DNA of 14,795 nucleotides, from contig JAODBP010000010.1 in the NCBI GenBank assembly GCA_025464025.1, positions 1-14,795 of the forward strand, written 5' to 3'. Numbering within the stretch: the first letter of the stretch is position 1; each line of letters opens with the position of its first letter. Positions 7,760 to 14,795 of the stretch are shown here, one piece after another. The DNA is from Actinomycetes bacterium. GTDB taxonomy: Bacteria; Actinomycetota; Acidimicrobiia; Acidimicrobiales; CADCSY01. Made by a program: the position numbers and the translations under genes. The notes beneath the pieces are model-generated. The model ran no database searches. It was not told the origin of the DNA and saw only the letters and a program-made list of their open reading frames with translations.

Positions 7760-8188
7760 TCAGTGGCCGACGTTCTTGAGGTCGGCGTCGCGGAGGCGGC
7801 CGGCCATGATCCGGAGGATCTTGTAGGCCAGGCCGGGAACGTCGTCGAGGACGCCGAGGAACTCGCGCTGGCCGAGGACGAGCACCTTCATGTCGGTGTC
7901 GGCCACGACGGTCGCCGTGCGGGGTCCGCGGTCGAGCAGCGAGAGCTCGCCGAAGTACTGGCCGCCGGTGAGCTCGGCGACCTTGCGGTTGTTGCGCCGC
8001 ACGCTCGCCTTGCCGTCGAGGATGAGGAAGAACTCGTGTCCGGGGCGGCCCTGGTCGACCAGCACCCGACCGGCCTTCACGGCGACCTCGTCGGAGGCCC
8101 GGGCGATCTTCTGGAGGTCCTTGCGGGAGGCCGCGGCAAAGAGCGGGACCTCAGCGAGGTGGTCGAGGTAGGTGTCCTTGGCGGCCAT
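7760..8188 (-). CDS. Single-domain cyclic-nucleotide-binding protein
   Basis: This 142-residue protein consists of one cNMP-binding (CAP_ED) domain and nothing else. The beta-roll runs from about 12 to 112. The phosphate-binding cassette is G75-G-Q-Y-F-G-E-L-S-L-L then R90-T-A-T-V, with the Glu81 and Arg90 that contact the ribose and phosphate of cAMP or cGMP. There is no C-terminal helix-turn-helix, so it is not a Crp-type transcription factor. It may relay nucleotide binding to a partner protein. I start at the ATG at 8188 (MAAKDTYLDHL). The same frame could begin at 8260, but the added residues are unlike the family and would run through the promoter. A TAGCGT box 7 nt upstream supports 8188 and a leaderless mRNA. 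It is divergent from the winged-helix gene. Confidence 0.88.
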   Translation of the reverse strand: MAAKDTYLDHLAEVPLFAAASRKDLQKIARASDEVAVKAGRVLVDQGRPGHEFFLILDGKASVRRNNRKVAELTGGQYFGELSLLDRGPRTATVVADTDMKVLVLGQREFLGVLDDVPGLAYKILRIMAGRLRDADLKNVGH

Positions 8189-8195
8189 GGCGCGC

Positions 8196-8201
8196 ACGCT
8201 A
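8196..8201 (-). promoter_or_regulatory. Candidate -10 box (TAGCGT) for the cNMP-binding gene
   Basis: TAGCGT on the minus strand ends 7 nt before the ATG at 8188, with no Shine-Dalgarno. This is the leaderless spacing. It helps decide the start codon, because a start at 8260 would lie upstream of this promoter. Confidence 0.55.
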
Positions 8202-8242
8202 ACCCACCGCGTTCGGCGCGCGCCGGGACGGTTCATGCCAGC

Positions 8243-8258
8243 GAAACAATGGGGCAAC
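8243..8258 (+). promoter_or_regulatory. 11-bp-phased GNAAC direct repeat, candidate OmpR-family operator
   Basis: GAAAC (8243-8247), six bases, GCAAC (8254-8258) gives two GNAAC half-sites one helical turn apart. OmpR-family winged-helix proteins commonly bind such direct repeats, and GlnR-type nitrogen boxes use GTNAC/GNAAC halves with the same 6-nt gap. The repeat covers the -35 region of the winged-helix gene (-10 at 8269-8274) and lies upstream of the divergent cNMP gene promoter. Only two halves are present and the GTNAC half is missing, so this remains a candidate. Confidence 0.4.
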
Positions 8259-8268
8259 ATCCGCTTCG

Positions 8269-8274
8269 TACGGT
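8269..8274 (+). promoter_or_regulatory. Candidate -10 box (TACGGT) for the winged-helix regulator gene
   Basis: TACGGT ends 8 nt before the ATG at 8283, with no Shine-Dalgarno between. This is the same spacing as at dcd and the phosphoglycerate mutase gene. It supports 8283 as the start, since longer readings of the frame (from 8172 or 8187) would begin upstream of this promoter. Confidence 0.55.
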
Positions 8275-8282
8275 CGGCCCCG

Positions 8283-9150
<868 letters not shown>

Positions 9151-9154
<4 letters not shown>

Positions 9155-9939
9155 TTCGGCTGGGGGTCGCCGGGGTCGTCCGGCTCCGACTCGGCGGGCG
9201 TGACGTTGGCCTGGTTGGCCACCTCGGCGGCGGCCGCGGCGGCGGCCTCGGGGTCGAGGTAGCCGCTGGACACCGGCTGGAGGTGCTCGTCGATCTCGTA
9301 GACGAGCGGGATGCCGGTCGGGATGTTGAGCTCGGCGATGTCGGCGTCGGGGATCCCGTCGAGGTGCTTCACCAGGGCCCGCAGGCTGTTGCCGTGGGCG
9401 GCGATCATCACCCGGCGCCCCTCGAGCAGGTCGACGCAGATGTGGTCGTGCCAGTAGGGGAGCATGCGGGCCACCACGTCGGCCAGGCACTCGGTGGCCG
9501 GGATGACGTCGGGCGGGAGGGTGGCGTAGCGCTCGTCGTGGCTCGGGTGGCGGGGGTCGTCGAGGGCGACGGGCGGCGGCGGGACGTCGTACGACCGGCG
9601 CCACACCTTCACCTGGTCGGCGCCGAACTTCGCGGTCGCCTCGGCCTTGTTCTGGCCCTGGAGGTCGCCGTAGTGGCGCTCGTTCAGGCGCCAGTGGCGC
9701 CGGGTCGGGATCCAGAGCCGGTCGAGGGCCTCGAGCGAGAGGTTCGCGGTGCGGATGGCCCGCTTCTGGAGCGAGGTGTGCACCACGTCGGGGTGGATGT
9801 CGTGGTCGCGCAGCAGCGTGCCGGCGTGGCGGGCCTCGGCCTCGCCCTTGGCCGTGAGATCGACGTCGTGCCACCCGGTGAAGAGGTTCAGCTCGTTCCA
9901 CTCGCTCTGGCCGTGCCGGAGCAGCACGAGGGTCGTCAT
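9151..9939 (-). CDS. gpmA: 2,3-bisphosphoglycerate-dependent phosphoglycerate mutase
   Basis: This 262-residue enzyme interconverts 3- and 2-phosphoglycerate in glycolysis and gluconeogenesis. It is a histidine phosphatase superfamily member with L7-R-H-G-Q-S-E-W-N (phosphohistidine His9), [10 protein letters not shown] (55-64), the proton-handling Glu87 in [12 protein letters not shown], and the second histidine His182 in [12 protein letters not shown]113[10 protein letters not shown] is typical of the dPGM branch. The body matches the usual length. The C-terminus adds an alanine run (232-238) and an acidic, proline-rich tail with no clear role. Start is ATG 9939, with no Shine-Dalgarno and a TACCTT box 8 nt upstream, so the mRNA is probably leaderless. 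It is divergent from the PAS-GGDEF-EAL gene and converges on the P-II gene. Confidence 0.95.
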
Positions 9940-9947
9940 GGCCTCGG

Positions 9948-9953
9948 AAGGTA
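9948..9953 (-). promoter_or_regulatory. Candidate -10 box (TACCTT) for leaderless gpmA
   Basis: TACCTT on the minus strand ends 8 nt before the gpmA ATG, and no ribosome binding site lies between. This is the same geometry as at dcd and the winged-helix gene. Confidence 0.55.
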
Positions 9954-9983
9954 GTACGGCCCAGAACCCTCAACATCGGGCCG

Positions 9984-9997
9984 CCATCGACCGATGG
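9984..9997. repeat. Dyad CCATCG-AC-CGATGG between divergent genes
   Basis: Six-base arms with a two-base centre form an inverted repeat in the 79-bp space between gpmA and the PAS-GGDEF-EAL gene. It could be an operator for either gene. Nothing in the sequence identifies a binding protein. Confidence 0.3.
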
Positions 9998-10018
9998 GTT
10001 CGTGTGGGTCCACAGTTG

Positions 10019-12688
10019 GTGACGCGCGTGCCGAAGGTCGTCCTCGGCCTTGCCGCGCTCGTCGCCTGCCACTGGCTGTACCTGGCGTCGGGCCTCGCGG
10101 GCGGGCAGGTGCTCAGCGACGTCCTCTTCATCGGCGTGCCCCTCGCCGCCGCCGTGGCCTGCGCCTCGGCGGCCCGGCGGTTGCAGGGTCGGGCCCGGCT
10201 CTGCTGGGTCGGCCTCGCCATCGTCGAAGCCGGGTGGTCGGTCGCCAACGCCGGGTGGGCCTGGTACGAGCTCGTGCTCCACCAGGAGGTGCCGAACCCG
10301 TCACCCACCGACTGGTTCTTCACCGCCGCCCTGGTCGTCGCCGTCGGCGCCGTGCTCGCCGGCCTTGTCCCACTCGTGCACGGTCGCTCCGGCGCGCTCC
10401 GCGTCCTCCTCGACGTGGTCATGGTCGGCGGGGCGCTGCTGTTCCTCGCGTGGACCACGGTGCTCGGCCCGGCCCTGGCCGAGCACGCCGCCGACCTGAG
10501 CCAGACGGTCACGTGGCTCTACCCGGCGCTCGGGGTCGCCGCCTCGACCGTGGCGATGGCGACCATGACGCGGGTCCCGGCCCGGTCTCGGCTCCCGTGG
10601 CTGCTGCTCGGCGCCGGGTTCTTCATCGGCGCCGTCGCCGACACGACCTGGGCCTACGCCAACCTCCACGGCGGGTTCGTCGCCGGGAACCTGCTCGATC
10701 CGACCTGGGTGCTCGCCTACGGCGTCGTCGGCCTGTCGGCCGGCGCGGTGCGAGCCGACGCCGGCCTGCACGGCCGGGTGCGGTTGGCCCCGGCCCGGTG
10801 GGAGTCGCTCGGTGCCTACGTGCCGGTGTCGATCGCCATCGTCGCCGGCGTCGTGCAGCAGTCCCGGCACCACCTGACCCCCGGCATGGTCACCGCCGGG
10901 TTCGTGCTGGCGTCGATGCTCGTCGTCCGCCAGGTGCTGGCCATCCTCGAGAACCACTCGCTGGCCCAGACCCTCGAGAGCCGCGTCGACGAGGCGACGG
11001 CCGAGCTGCGGGCCGGGGAGGAGCACTTCCGCTCGATCGTGGCCAGCATCTCCGACGTCGTGGTCATCGTCGGCTCCGACCTGAAGGTCCGCTACCAGAG
11101 CCCGGCGGCCGAGAAGCTGCTCGGCTACGGCCCCGGCGAGCTCCTGGGCATGTCGATCGACCAGCTCGCCCACCCCGAGGACCTGGCCGCGGCCCGGCGG
11201 GCCTCGGCCGAGGCGCTCGGCACCCAGGGGCGGGTCGAGGTCTACGTCTCGCGGATGCACCACAAGAACGGCACGTGGCGCCACATGGAGGCGACGGTCA
11301 CCGACCTCCAGGACCACCCGGCGGTGCAGGGCATCGTGCTCGCCCTGCGCGACGTGGCCGACCGCATCGAGCTCGAGGAGCGCCTGCGCCACCAGGCCTT
11401 CCACGACGGCCTCACCGGCCTGGCCAACCGGGCCCACCTCCACGACGAGCTCGGCCGGCTGCTCGCCGCCGGTCGTCGACCGAGCCTGCTCCTCCTCGAC
11501 CTCGACGAGTTCAAGGCCGTCAACGACACCGCCGGCCACGACCTCGGCGACCACGTGCTCGTCGCCGTGGCCGGCCGCCTCATCGACGCCACCCGTCCCG
11601 GCGACCTCGTGTCCCGCCTCGGCGGCGACGAGTTCGCCATCGTGATGCACGACGACCCGCGCGCCCACGCCGGCGTGGCCGTGGCCGACCGCATCCTCCA
11701 CGCCCTGCGCATGCCGCTGGTGGTCCAGGGCCGCCAGGTCCGCTGCCTCGGCAGCATCGGCGTGGCGGCCGCCGACGAGCAGGCCACGCCGGCCGGCCTC
11801 CTGCGCGACGCCGACACCGCCATGTACGTGGCCAAGGCCAAGGGCAAGGGCCGCATCGAGCTGTTCACGCCGACGATGCGGGACCAGGTCGTGCGGCGCC
11901 AGCGCATCGAGGAGCTGCTGCGGCGGGCCGTGGTCGACCGCCGGCTCGAGCTGCACTTCCAGCCCATCGTCGACCTGGCCGCCGACGAGTACGTCGGTGC
12001 CGAGGCCCTCCTCCGGTTGCGGGGCGACGGCGGCGAGCTGATCTCGCCGGTCGAGTTCATCCCGGTGGCCGAGGAGAGCGGGCTGATCGTCGAGATCGGG
12101 GCGTGGGTCGTCACCGAGGCGTGCCGGGCGGCCGCGTCGTGGCAGGCCATCCGGCCCGATGGCCCGCCCTTCGACGTGGCCGTGAACGTCTCGACCCGTC
12201 AGCTCCAGGACGCCGGGCTGGCCCGGACGGTGGCCGCCGCCCTCGAGGTGGCCGACCTGTCGCCGAGCCTGCTCACGCTCGAGATCACCGAGGGGTCGCT
12301 GGCCTCCGACGACCTCCACGTCGACGCCACGCTCCTCGCCCTGCGGGGCCTGGGCGTGCGCCTCTCGATCGACGACTTCGGTGCCGGCTACTCGTCGCTC
12401 GGCCGGCTCCAGCGGGTGTCCGTCGACGAGCTGAAGATCGACCGGTCGTTCGTCTCCGAGCTGGCCATCGGCACCGACGCCCCGCTGGTCGACGCCATCC
12501 TCGCCATGGCCCGCCGCCTCGGTCTCACCGTGGTGGCCGAGGGGATCGAGACGCCCGAGCAGGCGGCCTACCTCCGCCCCCGCAGCGACCGGGGACAGGG
12601 CTTCCTCTACTCCCGGCCGCTGCCCGGGGACGAGGTGGTCGGCGTGCTGTCCGGCACGCCCGACGCCGGGCGGGTCCAGGCCCGGTAG
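10019..12688 (+). CDS. Membrane PAS-GGDEF-EAL c-di-GMP cyclase/phosphodiesterase
   Basis: This 889-residue membrane signalling protein has about ten N-terminal helices (residues about 5-325), then a short helical linker and a PAS/PAC domain (about 335-450). A GGDEF domain follows (about 455-615), then an EAL domain (about 630-880). GGDEF is intact at 535-539, and an RxxD inhibitory site (R526-P-G-D529) sits five residues before it. The EAL residues are also complete: EALLR at 662, NVSTRQL, the Glu of EITEG, DDFGAGYSSL at 785, LKIDRSF, AEGIET and the final GQG. Both synthesis and breakdown of c-di-GMP therefore look possible, perhaps switched by the PAS or membrane sensor. The start is uncertain. 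GTG 10019 gives MTRVPKVVLGLAAL; GTG 10004 and GTG 10028 are alternatives, and no promoter or ribosome binding site decides it. Its 3' end overlaps the opposing permease gene. Confidence 0.9.
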   Translation: MTRVPKVVLGLAALVACHWLYLASGLAGGQVLSDVLFIGVPLAAAVACASAARRLQGRARLCWVGLAIVEAGWSVANAGWAWYELVLHQEVPNPSPTDWFFTAALVVAVGAVLAGLVPLVHGRSGALRVLLDVVMVGGALLFLAWTTVLGPALAEHAADLSQTVTWLYPALGVAASTVAMATMTRVPARSRLPWLLLGAGFFIGAVADTTWAYANLHGGFVAGNLLDPTWVLAYGVVGLSAGAVRADAGLHGRVRLAPARWESLGAYVPVSIAIVAGVVQQSRHHLTPGMVTAGFVLASMLVVRQVLAILENHSLAQTLESRVDEATAELRAGEEHFRSIVASISDVVVIVGSDLKVRYQSPAAEKLLGYGPGELLGMSIDQLAHPEDLAAARRASAEALGTQGRVEVYVSRMHHKNGTWRHMEATVTDLQDHPAVQGIVLALRDVADRIELEERLRHQAFHDGLTGLANRAHLHDELGRLLAAGRRPSLLLLDLDEFKAVNDTAGHDLGDHVLVAVAGRLIDATRPGDLVSRLGGDEFAIVMHDDPRAHAGVAVADRILHALRMPLVVQGRQVRCLGSIGVAAADEQATPAGLLRDADTAMYVAKAKGKGRIELFTPTMRDQVVRRQRIEELLRRAVVDRRLELHFQPIVDLAADEYVGAEALLRLRGDGGELISPVEFIPVAEESGLIVEIGAWVVTEACRAAASWQAIRPDGPPFDVAVNVSTRQLQDAGLARTVAAALEVADLSPSLLTLEITEGSLASDDLHVDATLLALRGLGVRLSIDDFGAGYSSLGRLQRVSVDELKIDRSFVSELAIGTDAPLVDAILAMARRLGLTVVAEGIETPEQAAYLRPRSDRGQGFLYSRPLPGDEVVGVLSGTPDAGRVQAR

Positions 12689-13515
12689 AGGGCCACGCCG
12701 CCGGCCACGGCGGCGACGGCGAGGAGGGCACCGACGACCGGGTTGGGGACGCCGAGCAGCTTCATGGCCGACGCCGCCAGCACCACGACCAGCACCGGTC
12801 GGATCAGGGCGTCGGGCGCCCGGGACGACACGCGGGCGCCGAGGTAGACGCCGGGCAGGGCGCCGATCAGGAGCGACGTGGTGACGTCGAGGTGGAAGTC
12901 GCCGAAGAGGAGGTGGCCGGCGGCGGCGGCGCCGACCAGCGGGATGGCCTGCACGAGGTCGGTGCCCACCAGCTGCTTGGCGCTGAGCGACGGGTAGAGG
13001 GCCAGCAGCATCACGATCATCAGCGAGCCGGAGCCGACCGAGGACAGGCCGACGATCAGCCCGCCGGCCAAGCCGATGAGCAGCGTCGGGAGCGGCTTCA
13101 CCACGGTGGGCTCGTCGCCGTAGGTGCGGCCGCGGGCGACGAACTGCTTGGCGACCATCGAGCCGGCGGCCAGCAGGAGGGCGCAGCCCAGCACGACCTT
13201 GATCCGGTCCTGGACCGCCGTGCCGTCGCCGAGCTGGTCGAGGAGGAGGGCGCCGCAGAACGCCGAGGGCACCGAGCCGATCACCAGCCACTTCACGAGC
13301 TCGAGGTTCACCGTGCCCCGGCGGAGGTGGACGCCGGCGCCCACCGGCTTCATGACGAAGGCGGCGACGAGGTCGCTCGACACCGCGGCCAGCGGCTCGA
13401 CCTTGAACAGCAGGACGAGCAGCGGCGTCATGAGGGCGCCGCCGCCCATGCCGGTGAGGCCTACGACGAAGCCGACGGCGAGCCCGGCGAGGGCGATCCA
13501 GCCGTCGAGGTGCAC
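12607..13515 (-). CDS. TauE/SafE family membrane permease
   Basis: This 302-residue inner-membrane protein has about eight helices and the internal duplication typical of TauE/SafE (former DUF81) transporters. The first half has G15-F-V-V-G-L-T-G-M-G-G-G-A-L-M-T-P-L-L followed by D48-L-V-A-A-F and H63-L-R-R-G-T-V-N. The second half repeats it as G152-L-I-V-G-L-S-S-V-G-S-G-S-L-M followed by D186-L-V-Q-A-I and G205-D-F-H-L-D. Family members export or import sulfite, sulfoacetate, taurine or other organic anions. The substrate here is unknown, and no sulfur genes are nearby. I start at GTG 13515 because the helix follows directly and a TACCCT box ends 6 nt upstream. The C-terminal tail (about 281-302) is a polar, proline/serine-rich stretch written across the end of the EAL gene on the other strand. 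Confidence 0.9.
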   Translation of the reverse strand: MHLDGWIALAGLAVGFVVGLTGMGGGALMTPLLVLLFKVEPLAAVSSDLVAAFVMKPVGAGVHLRRGTVNLELVKWLVIGSVPSAFCGALLLDQLGDGTAVQDRIKVVLGCALLLAAGSMVAKQFVARGRTYGDEPTVVKPLPTLLIGLAGGLIVGLSSVGSGSLMIVMLLALYPSLSAKQLVGTDLVQAIPLVGAAAAGHLLFGDFHLDVTTSLLIGALPGVYLGARVSSRAPDALIRPVLVVVLAASAMKLLGVPNPVVGALLAVAAVAGGVALYRAWTRPASGVPDSTPTTSSPGSGRE

Positions 13516-13521
13516 CGGACG

Positions 13522-13527
13522 AGGGTA
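13522..13527 (-). promoter_or_regulatory. Candidate -10 box (TACCCT) for the leaderless TauE/SafE gene
   Basis: TACCCT on the minus strand ends 6 nt before the GTG at 13515, the spacing at which transcription would begin on the start codon. There is no Shine-Dalgarno. It supports the chosen GTG over longer upstream readings of the frame, which would start inside dnaK on the opposite strand. Confidence 0.5.
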
Positions 13528-13561
13528 GCGACACGGCCCCGGGGGGCCCGCTCCTGCATCA

Positions 13562-13582
13562 CTTGACAACAAAGCGCTCAAC
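13562..13582 (+). promoter_or_regulatory. HAIR-type operator (HspR site) upstream of dnaK
   Basis: CTTGACA (13562-13568), seven bases, GCTCAAC (13576-13582) matches the layout of the HAIR consensus CTTGAGT-N7-ACTCAAG. The CTTGA/TCAA cores are kept at the right spacing. In actinobacteria the repressor HspR binds HAIR elements to hold the dnaK operon down until heat shock. HspR is usually encoded downstream in dnaK-grpE-dnaJ-hspR, which would lie outside this window. Confidence 0.65.
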
Positions 13583-13592
13583 TTCTTTGTTG
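13567..13592. repeat. Perfect 8-bp inverted repeat overlapping the HAIR site
   Basis: CAACAAAG (13567-13574) and CTTTGTTG (13585-13592) are exact reverse complements around a 10-base centre that contains the right HAIR half. The stretch is notably A/T-rich for this genome. It lies upstream of the likely dnaK start of transcription, so it is more likely a DNA-level site than an RNA hairpin. Confidence 0.55.
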
Positions 13593-13617
13593 CGTCGATG
13601 ATCAGCCGCGCTACGCT
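13590..13617 (+). promoter_or_regulatory. dnaK: Candidate dnaK promoter (TTGCGT, 16 bp, TACGCT)
   Basis: TTGCGT (13590-13595) and TACGCT (13612-13617) are spaced by 16 bp and fit a vegetative sigma promoter. Transcription would begin near 13624 and give a leader of about 43 nt ending in a strong ribosome binding site. The inverted repeat and HAIR site lie on or just upstream of the -35, a suitable place for repression. A second -35-like TTGACA is within the HAIR site at 13563-13568, but no good -10 follows it at the usual distance. Confidence 0.45.
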
Positions 13618-13654
13618 GGTGGGCGTCCCAAGTTCTCCCCCTCTCGTCCCTTCC

Positions 13655-13660
13655 AGGAGG
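13655..13660 (+). promoter_or_regulatory. Strong ribosome binding site of dnaK (AGGAGG)
   Basis: AGGAGG lies six bases before the ATG at 13667. It stands out because most other gene starts in the window have no Shine-Dalgarno. It fixes the dnaK start. Confidence 0.85.
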
Positions 13661-13666
13661 CGACCC

Positions 13667-14795
<1,129 letters not shown>

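Noticed and set aside
5356..7779. 807-residue open frame on the plus strand opposite the Fe-S reductase
   Set aside because: Low-complexity Val/Leu/Gly/Arg/His-rich sequence with no motif. The minus-strand gene has eight cluster cysteines and CCG domains in order.
10301..13534. Very long open frame on the minus strand (and another on plus at 9994-13566) across the GGDEF-EAL region
   Set aside because: The translations are rich in Arg, Gly, Ala, Pro and His with no domain, and mirror a clear PAS-GGDEF-EAL gene. High GC removes stop codons from the other frames.

Overview
The window is chromosomal DNA from a high-GC Gram-positive bacterium. An actinomycete-type lineage fits best, possibly Acidimicrobiia, but the class-level placement is an inference. 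The evidence is as follows. Codon third positions are strongly G/C. The dCTP deaminase has the layout of the bifunctional mycobacterial enzyme. There is an EtfD-like membrane iron-sulfur reductase. DnaK lacks the insertion found near residue 80-100 of proteobacterial DnaK. A HAIR-type HspR operator lies upstream of dnaK. Several genes have a TANNNT -10 box sitting 6-10 nt before the start codon, which suggests leaderless transcription. All genes share the same base composition, and I see no insertion sequence, phage gene, tRNA, rRNA or CRISPR array.

Layout. Positions 1-2483 hold the end of an RND/MacA-type adaptor, an ABC ATPase and a MacB/FtsX-type permease, chained by overlapping start and stop codons as one tripartite export operon. 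At 2517-3361 are a carboxymuconolactone decarboxylase-like protein and a universal stress protein. At 3406-4907 are dcd and a membrane-anchored endonuclease/exonuclease/phosphatase-family protein. The latter converges on a CAP-domain lipoprotein (4904-5314, minus), with the two stop codons sharing one CTAG. Positions 5359-7611 (minus) encode the large membrane Fe-S reductase that probably passes electrons from ETF to the quinone pool. A single-domain cyclic-nucleotide-binding protein (7760-8188, minus) is divergent from a winged-helix regulator (8283-8792), which lies 13 nt upstream of a P-II nitrogen signal protein gene (8806-9144). P-II converges on phosphoglycerate mutase (9151-9939, minus). 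A large membrane PAS-GGDEF-EAL protein (10004/10019-12688) overlaps, tail to tail by 82 bp, a TauE/SafE-family permease (12607-13515, minus). A 151-bp regulatory gap with a HAIR operator then leads into dnaK, which runs off the window.

How the genes relate. Most are housekeeping genes in short one- to three-gene units: lipid-derived electron transfer, nucleotide balance, glycolysis, nitrogen signalling, c-di-GMP signalling and heat shock. I do not see an exotic gene system. The points most worth following are regulatory: the recurring leaderless-promoter geometry, a regulator with a shrunken receiver domain paired with P-II and carrying an 11-bp-phased direct repeat in front of it, the HAIR operator on dnaK, and compact gene ends with shared or overlapping stops.
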